A stretch of DNA of 64,000 nucleotides from Salinimicrobium sediminis (GTDB taxonomy: Bacteria > Bacteroidota > Bacteroidia > Flavobacteriales > Flavobacteriaceae), in NCBI RefSeq assembly GCF_900215295.1, contig NZ_OCMF01000002.1:248001-312000 (forward strand). Reading direction: 5' to 3'. The notes below the pieces were generated by a model. That model was not told where the DNA came from, searched no databases, and was given only the letters and a program-made list of their open reading frames with translations. The first letter of the stretch is position 1. Every line of letters begins with the position of its first letter. Position numbers and translations under genes: made by a program. Below, piece after piece: positions 8,005 through 16,061 of this stretch.

Positions 8005-9119
8005 TTTATAGGGCTGCCATGGGTTTGTTTAATGATATGGGGTAAGAGAAAAGGCACTTTTGAGATAAGGCTTTGAGAGATTTCTGCCATTTTCTCTCTT
8101 AACAAGATCTTCTGAAGCCAGGTGGCGGTAGAGAATCTACGGCTAAAAGTAGCTTCCCAGCGTTTACGATATCTGTTCTCCAATTGCTCTCGTGAAGTTT
8201 TACTGTCAATATGGTGCAGCAGTTCTTCCGAAGCTATTTTTGCGCTGTGAATTGCTATGGCCATTCCGTTACCACATAAAGGATGGATCAAACCTGCTGC
8301 ATCTCCCAACATTAACATGTGATCTTTTACAGCCTCTTTTTTTTCAAAAGAAATTTGGGCAATAGTCAAAGGTTGGGAAAAAACGGGAACAGCTTTTGCA
8401 AGAAAACTTTCTAAAAATGGATTTTCACACAGTACTTCCCGGTTAAATTTTTCGGGATCCTTGTGCTTTTTAAAACTATCATAGCTGGCCAGATAGCACA
8501 TATTTATACTTCCTGATTCCGTTCGGGAAAGTCCGCAGTAACCTCCTTTAAAGTTGTGTAAAGCCACCAGGTCATCGGAAAAATTTTTCATGGCATAATG
8601 CGATTTGACGGCGACCCATGGGGCTGAAAGTTGAAAAAACTTCCTGTCCAGATTTTTATCCAAAACAGACCTTTTTCCAAAACTACCCAGCACATGAGCG
8701 GCAGCGTATGTGTTTTGGGAAGTACCCACTTCAAAATGATCATTCAAAAATTCAACTTTTAGCACCTTTTCTCTAATAACTTGTACTCCATTGGCCAGAG
8801 CTGTTTCGAAAAGCAAATTATCGAGAGAAAACCTACTGACGCCAAAGGCGCCAAGCGGCAACTTCACCTCTAAGGAGCGACCTGCAGGAGTACTGTATTG
8901 AAGCCGGGATATATTTTTTGGCAAAAGGTCTGCCAGCGGAATTTTCAAGTGATCAAAATAAGGCTTTATCTCCCTTGAAAGATATTCCCCACAAACCTTA
9001 TGATGCGGATAGGTTTCCTTTTCAAAAAGGGTAATTTTTTGTCCTTTTTGAGCAAGATGAATGGCAGCGGTCAAACCGGCCAATCCTCCTCCAATAATGA
9101 TCACAGTTCTTTTTTCCAT
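8001..9119 (-). CDS. FAD-dependent oxidoreductase (geranylgeranyl-reductase/monooxygenase-like)
   Basis: This 372-residue flavoprotein has the Rossmann motif IIIGGGLAGLTAA at 7-19, a CGEYLS block near 43 typical of the geranylgeranyl-reductase/UbiH-like group, and the second FAD motif LMLGDAAGLIHPLCGNGM. No transmembrane segment is evident. In type III PKS operons such proteins often hydroxylate or oxidise the phenolic ring; here it is the first gene of the run. The start at 9119 places the GxGxxG at the proper distance from the N-terminus. The terminator of the preceding gene ends only 11 bases before this start, so no room is left for a separate promoter. Family confident, reaction inferred. 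Confidence 0.85.
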   Translation of the reverse strand: MEKRTVIIIGGGLAGLTAAIHLAQKGQKITLFEKETYPHHKVCGEYLSREIKPYFDHLKIPLADLLPKNISRLQYSTPAGRSLEVKLPLGAFGVSRFSLDNLLFETALANGVQVIREKVLKVEFLNDHFEVGTSQNTYAAAHVLGSFGKRSVLDKNLDRKFFQLSAPWVAVKSHYAMKNFSDDLVALHNFKGGYCGLSRTESGSINMCYLASYDSFKKHKDPEKFNREVLCENPFLESFLAKAVPVFSQPLTIAQISFEKKEAVKDHMLMLGDAAGLIHPLCGNGMAIAIHSAKIASEELLHHIDSKTSREQLENRYRKRWEATFSRRFSTATWLQKILLREKMAEISQSLISKVPFLLPHIIKQTHGSPIK

Positions 9120-9130
9120 CCCGGATATAA

Positions 9131-9156
9131 AAAAACCCGGCAGTTACCGGGTTTTT
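9131..9156 (-). terminator. Terminator between OmpA-like lipoprotein and the FAS/PKS locus
   Basis: AAAAACCCGG and CCGGGTTTTT form a perfect 10-base stem with a 6-base loop, followed on the minus strand by seven T. It follows the stop of the OmpA-like gene by about 20 bases and ends 11 bases before the flavoprotein start. Expression of the downstream locus would need read-through, attenuation or an internal promoter. Confidence 0.85.
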
Positions 9157-9175
9157 CATTGCTACTGCCGATATA

Positions 9176-9868
9176 TTAATTACCGGCCTTTTGCTTTGCT
9201 TCTTCTTTTAATTGCTCATTAGCAACAATTGCAAGTTCTACTCTACGGTTCTTGGAACGGCCTTCTACAGTAGAATTATCATACTTAGGCTGTGCCTCTC
9301 CATACCATTTAGTGTCTATCCTACCCTTATCAATTCCCTGGTTTACCAAAAAGCTGGTTACAGCCTGGGCTCTGTTCTTGGAAAGGGTAAGGTTATAGGC
9401 GTCACTTCCGGTGCTATCTGTATGTCCTTCCACAAGAATATTCGTATTTGGATATTCTTTAAAAATGTTGGCAAGAGCCATTAAAGCCTCACGGGATTGA
9501 CCTTCGACAGAATATTTATCGGTATCAAAATAAACTCCGCTGGTTTCATCGAAGGTGACATTTATTCCTTCACCTACTCTTTCAACTTCAGCTCCTGGAA
9601 TTTCTTCTTCGATCCTTTGGGCCTGCTTGTCCATTCGGTCTCCAATATAAGCTCCGGCTGCACCACCCACGACACCACCTATAATGGCACCCAGTGCGGT
9701 ATTACCATCACCTGTATTGTTACCAACAACACCGCCAATAACAGCCCCACCTGTGGCTCCAATGACGGCTCCTTTTTGTTTATTATTTGCGTTTCGTGTT
9801 GCATCACAACCAATAAGCATGGTTGAGGCAAAAAGAAGGGCAAAAAAGCTGTTTTTCGTAATTCTCAT
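9176..9868 (-). CDS. OmpA-family lipoprotein with glycine-zipper domain (YiaD-like)
   Basis: This outer-membrane lipoprotein probably links the membrane to peptidoglycan. The N-terminus has a lipobox LIGC (Cys near residue 21) after a hydrophobic signal. Residues 33-80 form a glycine-zipper (GAVIGATGGAVIGGVVG repeated) and residues 110-220 are an OmpA C-terminal domain, with ILVEGHTDSTGSDAYNLTLS and the arginine block GRSKNRRVELAI. The total of 230 residues is normal for YiaD-type proteins. It starts 2 bases after the lipocalin-like gene ends and has its own terminator, so the two form a small envelope operon. Confidence 0.92.
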   Translation of the reverse strand: MRITKNSFFALLFASTMLIGCDATRNANNKQKGAVIGATGGAVIGGVVGNNTGDGNTALGAIIGGVVGGAAGAYIGDRMDKQAQRIEEEIPGAEVERVGEGINVTFDETSGVYFDTDKYSVEGQSREALMALANIFKEYPNTNILVEGHTDSTGSDAYNLTLSKNRAQAVTSFLVNQGIDKGRIDTKWYGEAQPKYDNSTVEGRSKNRRVELAIVANEQLKEEAKQKAGN

Positions 9869-9870
9869 AA

Positions 9871-10350
9871 TTATATTTTGTTAAAGTTCATTCTAATAGT
9901 GAAGGGCTTTCCTTCAAACTGCACAGTTTGTTCCCAAACCATTTGATCCTGGGAAAGGTTCGTAAGATTTAAGCGGTAACCCTTATTTCCCATTTCCGAT
10001 TTATGATCTTCATTGGTAGGTTTGAACATAAGGTCGTAATTACCCATTGCGGCATTAGATCCGTCTATTGACCAGATGAAGAACTCAGTATTAGTGTCAC
10101 AAGTCATGCCAGAAGGTTCATAGGACCCGGTGTTGTTGTTGGATACAAAAACCCAGGTGCTGTTTTCCAGGCACGGTGCAGGAATATCATTTAATAGAGA
10201 AACCTGTACATTTTGTGCATTGCCGGGATAGGTAATGCTTGTTAACTGCCAGTCACCATTCATAGTCTTTCTTGCTTCATTCACAACTTTGGCAGAGCCG
10301 CAGGAGACCAGAAAAGCAATACTTAAAAATAAAACCACAATCTTTTTCAT
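9871..10350 (-). CDS. Lipocalin-like secreted lipoprotein
   Basis: The start is placed at 10350 (MKKIVVLFLSIAFLVSCGS) and not at the upstream ATG at 10386, because the shorter form begins with a clean type II signal and lipobox (VSCG), and the upstream codons fall inside the neighbouring terminator hairpin. The mature part contains the lipocalin-like strand MNGDWQLTSITYPG and alternating hydrophobic strands, about 159 residues in all. Similar lipocalin_4 proteins are frequent in Bacteroidota; ligand unknown. It is co-transcribed with the OmpA-like gene. Confidence 0.75.
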   Translation of the reverse strand: MKKIVVLFLSIAFLVSCGSAKVVNEARKTMNGDWQLTSITYPGNAQNVQVSLLNDIPAPCLENSTWVFVSNNNTGSYEPSGMTCDTNTEFFIWSIDGSNAAMGNYDLMFKPTNEDHKSEMGNKGYRLNLTNLSQDQMVWEQTVQFEGKPFTIRMNFNKI

Positions 10351-10370
10351 TCTTTTTGTTTTAGTTAATA

Positions 10371-10414
10371 AAAAATCCAATGTCAAGGTGTAGCACCTAT
10401 TATGACATTGGATT
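10371..10414 (-). terminator. Strong intrinsic terminator after the DUF1328 gene
   Basis: AATCCAATGTCA (10374-10385) pairs perfectly with TGACATTGGATT (10403-10414), with an inner stem AGGTG/CACCT. On the minus strand a run of T follows. It lies 16 bases beyond the DUF1328 stop codon and separates that gene from the lipocalin-like gene. Confidence 0.85.
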
Positions 10415-10429
10415 AAGTCGTCGTTACAA

Positions 10430-10591
10430 TTATCTTCTGAAAAGTCTACTTATCAAGGCTATCACCAGAAGGACAAGGAAAATGTAGAAGATGATCTGCG
10501 CGATATCGGCAGCTCCTTCAGCAATTCCTCCAAATCCAAAGATGGCAGCAATAATTGCAATAATTAAAAAGATAACGATCAATCGTATCAT
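10430..10591 (-). CDS. DUF1328 small membrane protein (YtjA-like)
   Basis: This is a 53-residue ORF with start ATG at 589-591 of the 10-kb block (position 10591) and stop TAA at 10430. The translation starts [20 protein letters not shown], continues [12 protein letters not shown], and ends with a second hydrophobic helix and RLFRR. Two transmembrane helices joined by the [11 protein letters not shown] loop are the DUF1328 signature. The family is often stress-associated in other bacteria, function unknown. It has its own promoter (10619-10650) and terminator (10371-10414), so it is a single-gene unit. Confidence 0.88.
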   Translation of the reverse strand: MIRLIVIFLIIAIIAAIFGFGGIAEGAADIAQIIFYIFLVLLVIALISRLFRR

Positions 10592-10618
10592 AATTTAGGT
10601 TTTAGTGATTAGTTGATC

Positions 10619-10650
10619 TAAAATTACATCTCGACCTATCGTCAGACAAA
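10619..10650 (-). promoter_or_regulatory. Candidate Bacteroidota promoter for the DUF1328 gene
   Basis: On the minus strand TTTG (10647-10650) is followed after 20 bases by TAATTTTA (10619-10626), a 7 of 8 match to TAnnTTTG. The start codon is 28 bases further on. Spacing and position fit the -33/-7 promoter of this phylum. Confidence 0.55.
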
Positions 10651-10720
10651 AGATTATTACTTATTTAACAATTTTTTTGTAAAGAAATCCTAACAAACCC
10701 GCAATTGCCGGAATTCTTTC

Positions 10721-12730
10721 TTAATACTTTAATAATTCCTGAATTTTCACCTCAAAACGCTTCTTTGGAAGATAGCCTTCTTCCAATGCCTTGCTGAATG
10801 GTATTGGCATTTCAAGACTACCTACCCGTGCAACGGGAGCATCCAGAAATTCAAAACATTCTTCGGCGATCATAGCTGCAATATCAGAACCTACCCCTCC
10901 AAAAACTGAATCTTCCTGAAGGATAATGACTTTGCCTGTTTTCTTGACGGAAGCAAATATGGATTCCTTATCCAGTGGCTGAAGCGTTCGCAGATCCAAA
11001 AGATCGGCGTTGATCTCCGGATGCTTCTCTAAAGTTTCAAGTGCCCAATGCACCGCAGCACCAAAACTTATCACGGTTATATCATTTCCTTCCTTTAGCA
11101 AAGCTGCTTTCCCAAAAGGCAGCGTGTAATAATCCACAGGTACCTGTTGCCGGGTACTTCTGTATAAAGCTTTGTGCTCAAAGAATAAAACGGGGTTAGG
11201 ATCATTTATGGCAGTATTTAATAGTCCTTTAGCGTCATAAGGAAAAGCCGGATAGACTACTTTTAATCCCGGAGTCTTGGTAAACCAGGCTTCATTTGTC
11301 TGGCTATGGAAAGGTCCTGCCCCTACTCCTGCTCCGCAAGGCATTCTAATCACTACATCGGCGTTCTGATTCCAGCGGTAGTGCACTTTTGCCAGGTAAT
11401 TTACCACAGGATTGAACCCTGAGCTTACAAAATCGGCAAACTGCATTTCAACCATTGCTTTCATACCCTTGATGGAGAGTCCCATGGCAGTCTCAACAAT
11501 ACCCGATTCACAGATAGGTGTATTCCTCACTCGCTCCCTGCCAAATTCTTCCACGAAATTCTCTGTTATTTTAAAGACTCCGCCGTACTCGGCGATATCC
11601 TGCCCCATGAGAACAAGGTTCTCATGCCGCTGCATAGATTGTCTTAAACCTTGAGATACAGCATCTATAAATCTTAACTCTTCAGTTTTAGAAGAAGGCT
11701 TAACCTCCTCATATACAATAGGTTCGTAAACATCATTTAATTCTTCAGTTTCATTAAAATCTATAGCCGCTTCAGCATTTGCTGTTTTTAAACCTTCGTC
11801 TATTTCCGATTTAATTTCATTCCTGTATTGATTGTCCAGAGCTTCAGAAAGTATTTCTTCTAAAAATAAGAAGTTCCTGAAATTCTCCACCGGATCCTTC
11901 TTCGCCCACTCTTCCATAAGCTCATTAGGAACATATTTAGTTCCGCTGGCTTCTTCATGGCCACGCATTCTGAAGGTTTTAAATTCTACCAACACCGGCC
12001 GCGGATCCTTTCGCATACTTTCTGCCAACTGAGAAATTTTTCCGTACACCTCCAGCACATTATTTCCATCAATAATATGAGATTCCATTCCGTAGCCAAG
12101 AGCACGGTCGGCAAGATGTTCGCAATTATATTGTTCCGAAGTTGGAGTGGAAAGTCCATAACCATTGTTCTCAATGCAAAACAAAACAGGTAATTTCCAA
12201 ACTGATGCGATGTTCAGGGCTTCATGAAAATCTCCTTCGCTTGTACCGCCCTCTCCTGTAAATACTGCGGTGATCTTTTCTTCTTTTTGAAGCTTATGTG
12301 CAAGAGCGATTCCATCGGCAACTCCTAACTGCGGCCCCAGGTGAGAGATCATTCCAATGATCTTAAATTCCTGGGTTCCAAAATGGAAACTACGGTCGCG
12401 GCCTTTGGTAAAACCGGAAGCTTTTCCCTGCCATTGCCCAAAAAGTCGGTGCAAAGGCATATCCCGTGAAGTAAATACCCCCAGATTCCTATGCATGGGA
12501 AGTATATATTCATCTTTTTGAAGGGAAAGGGTAACTCCTATAGATATAGCTTCCTGTCCAATGCCGCTGAACCATTTGGAGATCCTCCCCTGGCGTAACA
12601 AAACCAGCATTTTTTCCTCTATTAATCGTGGCTTTAGAAGAAACTTGTAAAGGTTGAGCAGCTGCTCATTAGAAAAAGTAGATTTATCGTAACGAATAAG
12701 AGATTTTTCCCTTGAATCCTTTATTTCCAT
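10721..12730 (-). CDS. 2-oxoacid dehydrogenase E1, fused alpha and beta subunits (branched-chain type)
   Basis: This thiamine-diphosphate enzyme decarboxylates branched-chain or related 2-oxoacids and acylates the lipoyl arm of E2. The 669-residue chain joins an E1-alpha half (about 1-300; TPP motif GEGGTSEG ... ENNGYG near 165-195) and an E1-beta half (about 345-669; NTPICESGIVETAMGLSIKG). The fused form is common in Flavobacteriia. I chose the start at 12730 (MEIKDSREK) over 12751 because a TACATTTG promoter box at 12749-12756 would put the transcription start downstream of 12751. E2 and E3 are not in this window. Confidence 0.9.
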   Translation of the reverse strand: MEIKDSREKSLIRYDKSTFSNEQLLNLYKFLLKPRLIEEKMLVLLRQGRISKWFSGIGQEAISIGVTLSLQKDEYILPMHRNLGVFTSRDMPLHRLFGQWQGKASGFTKGRDRSFHFGTQEFKIIGMISHLGPQLGVADGIALAHKLQKEEKITAVFTGEGGTSEGDFHEALNIASVWKLPVLFCIENNGYGLSTPTSEQYNCEHLADRALGYGMESHIIDGNNVLEVYGKISQLAESMRKDPRPVLVEFKTFRMRGHEEASGTKYVPNELMEEWAKKDPVENFRNFLFLEEILSEALDNQYRNEIKSEIDEGLKTANAEAAIDFNETEELNDVYEPIVYEEVKPSSKTEELRFIDAVSQGLRQSMQRHENLVLMGQDIAEYGGVFKITENFVEEFGRERVRNTPICESGIVETAMGLSIKGMKAMVEMQFADFVSSGFNPVVNYLAKVHYRWNQNADVVIRMPCGAGVGAGPFHSQTNEAWFTKTPGLKVVYPAFPYDAKGLLNTAINDPNPVLFFEHKALYRSTRQQVPVDYYTLPFGKAALLKEGNDITVISFGAAVHWALETLEKHPEINADLLDLRTLQPLDKESIFASVKKTGKVIILQEDSVFGGVGSDIAAMIAEECFEFLDAPVARVGSLEMPIPFSKALEEGYLPKKRFEVKIQELLKY

Positions 12731-12748
12731 AATAATTTTTTTCTTCCT

Positions 12749-12756
12749 CAAATGTA
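12749..12756 (-). promoter_or_regulatory. -7 box of the E1 dehydrogenase gene
   Basis: TACATTTG on the minus strand matches TAnnTTTG exactly and lies 19 bases upstream of the start codon at 12730. No clear TTG -33 element is seen. It helps to decide the start codon. Confidence 0.45.
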
Positions 12757-12820
12757 AATAAAAAAGGATTCCTGATTATTAAGAATTAATTAAAGACCGC
12801 CGCGCTCTTGGTATTTTATT

Positions 12821-12828
12821 TAACTTTG
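12821..12828 (+). promoter_or_regulatory. -7 box upstream of the 2-oxoglutarate oxygenase gene
   Basis: TAACTTTG matches TAnnTTTG exactly and ends 23 bases before the ATG at 12852. No TTG at the ideal -33 distance was found. Confidence 0.4.
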
Positions 12829-12851
12829 TGAGGTAAATTAAACATGATCTT

Positions 12852-13805
12852 ATGGAAATGAACAACATTCCCAGCGTTGACCTTGCAGACTTTTTGTCTG
12901 ATGACCCGCAGCGAAAGCAAAAATTTGTAAACGAAATAGGTAAAGCTTATGAAGAGATTGGATTTGTAGCTTTAAAAAATCATTTTTTAAGTGATAATTT
13001 AGTTGATGAGCTTTATAAGGAGGTGAAGAATTTCTTTGCACTGCCTCTGGAAACCAAACGTAAATACGAAATAGAAGGTCTTGCCGGGCAACGGGGTTAC
13101 ATTTCCTTTGGAAAAGAACATGCAAAAGGGAAGAAAGAAGGCGACCTTAAAGAGTTCTGGCATTTTGGACAGGAAGCTTCCAAGGATGCCAATCTTACCG
13201 AAGAATATCCGGAAAATGTACAGGTAGAGGAACTACCCGATTTCAACCATACAGGAATGGAAGCGTACAGGATGCTGGAGAAAACAGGAATTTATGTTTT
13301 AAGGGCTCTTGCGCTGTACCTTGGTCTTGACGAATTTTATTTTGATCACTGGGCCAGCAACGGGAACAGTATCTTAAGGCCAATTCACTACCCTCCTATT
13401 ACCGAAGAACCAAAAGGAGCTGTTAGAGCGGGAGCTCACGGAGATATCAATTTGATTACCCTGCTTATGGGAGCTTCTACCGGAGGTCTTCAGGTGTTGC
13501 GCAAAGACGGCGAATGGATCGATGCTATTCCGCAGGAAGATGAACTTGTGATCAATGTTGGAGATATGCTTGAACGACATACCAACAACAAACTTCGTTC
13601 TACCATTCACCGGGTGGTTAATCCACCGAGGGAGCAATGGGGCACGCCACGGTATTCAATTCCATTCTTCATGCATCCCAGAAGTGAAATGCCTTTGAAT
13701 TGTCTGGAAGAATGTATCGATGAGGCCAACCCTAAAGCTTATGAGGACATTACTGCAGGAGAATTCCTGGATCAACGTCTGCGTGAGATAGGTCTCAAAA
13801 AGTAG
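12852..13805 (+). CDS. 2-oxoglutarate/Fe(II)-dependent oxygenase, isopenicillin-N-synthase family
   Basis: This 317-residue cytosolic oxygenase has an N-terminal DIOX_N region (IPSVDLADFL to about 100) and a C-terminal jelly-roll. The iron triad His196-x-Asp198 (AHGDINLITLL) and His253 (HRVVNPP), and the 2-oxoglutarate-binding Arg267-x-Ser269 (RYSIPFF), are intact. The substrate is unknown; family members oxidise diverse small molecules. It opens a plus-strand run, with the SUI1 gene 5 bases downstream. An alternative ATG two codons in (12858) is possible. Confidence 0.9.
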   Translation: MEMNNIPSVDLADFLSDDPQRKQKFVNEIGKAYEEIGFVALKNHFLSDNLVDELYKEVKNFFALPLETKRKYEIEGLAGQRGYISFGKEHAKGKKEGDLKEFWHFGQEASKDANLTEEYPENVQVEELPDFNHTGMEAYRMLEKTGIYVLRALALYLGLDEFYFDHWASNGNSILRPIHYPPITEEPKGAVRAGAHGDINLITLLMGASTGGLQVLRKDGEWIDAIPQEDELVINVGDMLERHTNNKLRSTIHRVVNPPREQWGTPRYSIPFFMHPRSEMPLNCLEECIDEANPKAYEDITAGEFLDQRLREIGLKK

Positions 13806-13810
13806 ATTTT

Positions 13811-14167
13811 ATGGCTAAGAAAAAAATGGGTCTGGAAGATCTTGGTGGCTTTGTATTCTCCACCAACGATGCTTTTGAACCCGGGAAATATGATGATGAA
13901 GATTCCGCAGAATCGCTGAAGCCGGAGGAACAATTGCTGGAGGCTCATTACAGTTCAAAGGGCCGGGCAGGAAAAAAAGTTACGGTAGTTAAGGGATTTG
14001 TTGGAACCGATGAAGATTTAAATGCTCTCGGAAAGGATTTGAAAAAGAAATGTGGTGTTGGCGGATCTGTAAAAGACGGAGAAATAATAATTCAGGGCGA
14101 TGTGCGGGATAAAGTGATGGGTTATTTAAAAGAGCTGGGTTACAAGGTAAAACGCATCGGCGGTTAA
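13811..14167 (+). CDS. SUI1/YciH-family translation initiation factor
   Basis: This 118-residue protein has a flexible acidic N-terminus (to about 45) and a C-terminal SUI1 domain containing GRAGKKVTVVKGFVG, LKKKCGVGGSVKDG and IIIQGDVRDKV. Bacterial YciH acts on 30S initiation complexes, probably affecting start-codon fidelity. It lies 5 bases after the oxygenase and 12 bases before the DUF1835 gene, suggesting one transcript. The family call is secure from the GVGG-K-G-I-QGD pattern. Confidence 0.92.
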   Translation: MAKKKMGLEDLGGFVFSTNDAFEPGKYDDEDSAESLKPEEQLLEAHYSSKGRAGKKVTVVKGFVGTDEDLNALGKDLKKKCGVGGSVKDGEIIIQGDVRDKVMGYLKELGYKVKRIGG

Positions 14168-14179
14168 TCTACAATATCT

Positions 14180-15115
14180 ATGGAGGACAACAAGTTACTG
14201 CATATCACTAACGGGGATGATCTTTCTGAAAAGATCCTTAACCTGGGTTTATCTGGGGATGTGATCACCTGGAGGGAAATGTTATGCGAAGGCCCTGCCT
14301 CCATAGATGTAGGAGATGAAGAGTTTGTTTTACTCAGGAGAAATTTTCTAAAGGAAACATATCAGATTTCCGAAGAAAGATACCAGGAAGAATTTCTGGC
14401 ACAACTGGTAAAACTGGCGGCCATCAACAGCTACGATGAAGTGGTGCTGTGGTTCGAATTTGACTTGTTCTCACATATGAACATGCTGGCTCTAATCAGC
14501 TTTTTGCTTCAGAACAAAAAGAATGGTCCTTTTTCTCTTGTTTGCAGCCGAAAACTGAAAGGAGAACTGGAAATGGCCCCTCTGTCACAACTTTCAGAAA
14601 AACAGCTGCAGGAACATTACAGGCAAAGAATTCCCCTTACAGATGATGATATCCAAACTGCCCAGTTGATCTGGGAACTTTACTGCAGCAGTAATCCTCA
14701 ACGTTTGGTTTCTGAAATTAAAAAAACTACCAATTTTGAATACCTGTCCAGTTCCATTAGGGCACACATAGAAAGATTCCCAAGTGTAAAAACAGGTTTA
14801 AACACACTTGAAGTCAACGTTCTCAAGCTAATTGATGAACATGAAATCAAGTCTCTGCATCATTTGCTGGGTTATGCATTGGAATACCAGGGATATTATG
14901 GGTATGTGGATGTACAAATGCAAAGGGTAATAGATAAACTAAGCCCTTTCTATGAAACATCTGAAGAAGGCGTAAAACTCAATGATGATGGGGTCAAAGC
15001 CCTCAAAGGCTCCAAGAATTATTACCAGAATTTAAAAGACAATGAACATTATGGCGGGGTTAGAAAATATGATTTTCTCTACGACCCGGACAGCCATGCC
15101 CTCCTAAAATTATAG
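14180..15115 (+). CDS. DUF1835 domain-containing protein
   Basis: This 311-residue cytosolic protein of unknown function starts LLHITNGDDLSEKILNLGL, continues with VITWREMLCEGP and has an LWFEFDLFSHMNM block near 90-110; these are the conserved parts of DUF1835. The C-terminal half is helical and rich in Leu/Glu (HEIKSLHHLLGYALEYQGYYG). It shares one transcript with its neighbours, ending one base before the nucleoside phosphorylase ATG. No catalytic motif is recognised. Confidence 0.8.
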   Translation: MEDNKLLHITNGDDLSEKILNLGLSGDVITWREMLCEGPASIDVGDEEFVLLRRNFLKETYQISEERYQEEFLAQLVKLAAINSYDEVVLWFEFDLFSHMNMLALISFLLQNKKNGPFSLVCSRKLKGELEMAPLSQLSEKQLQEHYRQRIPLTDDDIQTAQLIWELYCSSNPQRLVSEIKKTTNFEYLSSSIRAHIERFPSVKTGLNTLEVNVLKLIDEHEIKSLHHLLGYALEYQGYYGYVDVQMQRVIDKLSPFYETSEEGVKLNDDGVKALKGSKNYYQNLKDNEHYGGVRKYDFLYDPDSHALLKL

Positions 15116-15116
15116 C

Positions 15117-15989
15117 ATGAATCATTTAGCAGCTTCAGAACTTATTCTGAACAATGACGGTAGCATATACCATTTAAACCTGCGGCCGGAACATATCGCC
15201 GAAACCATTCTTCTGGTAGGCGACCAGAATCGCGTAGAAAAGATCACACAATATTTTGACGAAGTTGAAGTAGTCATTCAAAAAAGAGAATTCCATACCC
15301 AAACCGGAACTTATAGAGGAAAACGAATTTCGGTGATCTCCACGGGAATAGGCACAGATAATATTGATATCGTCCTTAACGAACTCGATGCGCTTGTAAA
15401 CATCGATTTTGGCAGCAGGGAAATAAAAAAGCAAAATACCAGCCTGAATATCATCCGCATTGGAACTTCGGGATCAATACAAAAAGAAATTCCGGTAGAC
15501 TCAATCGTAATTAGTGAACTCGCTGTAGGATTTGATAGCCTGCTGCACTTTTACCAAAGCGACGAGGTGCAGCTCCAGGATTTCAATGAGGCGCTTGAGC
15601 AGCATTTAAATACGTATTCAAGAAACAGCAAGCCTTACGTAGTTGCTGCCGATGCTTCGCTGGTTGAAAAATTCAATTCTCCTGAAGTTTACTTAGGCTT
15701 CACCGGTTCAAACGTGGGATTTTATGCACCTCAGGGGCGCGTTTTGAGGCTTCCGCTGAGAGATGACAACATGAAAGATAAGCTGGCTCAATTCAGCTTT
15801 AAGGGCAAGAAGATCACCAATCTGGAAATGGAAACTTCTGCCATTTTTGGACTTTCAAAAATGCTGGGGCACAAGGCGCTTTCGGTAAATGCAATTATTG
15901 CGAACCGGGCCACAGGAAATTTCACCAAAGACGGTGCACAAGCGGTTGATAATGCCATTCGCTACACACTTGAAAAGCTGATTTCGTAA
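15117..15989 (+). CDS. Nucleoside phosphorylase (uridine-phosphorylase-like, PNP/UDP family)
   Basis: This 290-residue protein would split nucleosides with phosphate, in nucleoside salvage. GDQNRVEKI near 37 is a variant of the phosphate-binding GDPxR loop, RIGTSGSIQ near 118 is the family's phosphate-binding GTSG strand, and NLEMETSAIFGLS near 240 is the ribose-binding MExE-like helix. Replacement of Pro by Gln in GDP is a small deviation. The ATG follows the DUF1835 stop by one base. Substrate preference cannot be read from sequence. Confidence 0.88.
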   Translation: MNHLAASELILNNDGSIYHLNLRPEHIAETILLVGDQNRVEKITQYFDEVEVVIQKREFHTQTGTYRGKRISVISTGIGTDNIDIVLNELDALVNIDFGSREIKKQNTSLNIIRIGTSGSIQKEIPVDSIVISELAVGFDSLLHFYQSDEVQLQDFNEALEQHLNTYSRNSKPYVVAADASLVEKFNSPEVYLGFTGSNVGFYAPQGRVLRLPLRDDNMKDKLAQFSFKGKKITNLEMETSAIFGLSKMLGHKALSVNAIIANRATGNFTKDGAQAVDNAIRYTLEKLIS

Positions 15990-16036
15990 GCGTTTTCATT
16001 TAACACAAAATTAAAAGGGAGCGGCAGGCTTATTCG

Positions 16037-16044
16037 TATTTTTG
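16037..16044 (+). promoter_or_regulatory. -7 box upstream of ppk1
   Basis: TATTTTTG matches TAnnTTTG and ends 17 bases before the ppk1 ATG, in the 72-base gap after the phosphorylase. It would start the ppk1 operon. Confidence 0.35.
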
Positions 16045-16061
16045 GGGATAAACCCCACCGT

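Noticed and set aside
1912-9119. Flexirubin or aryl polyene gene cluster
   Set aside because: Those loci have paired ketosynthase/chain-length factors, DarA/DarB-type enzymes, a thioesterase and an aromatic ammonia lyase or AMP ligase. None is here, and an enoyl reductase is present.
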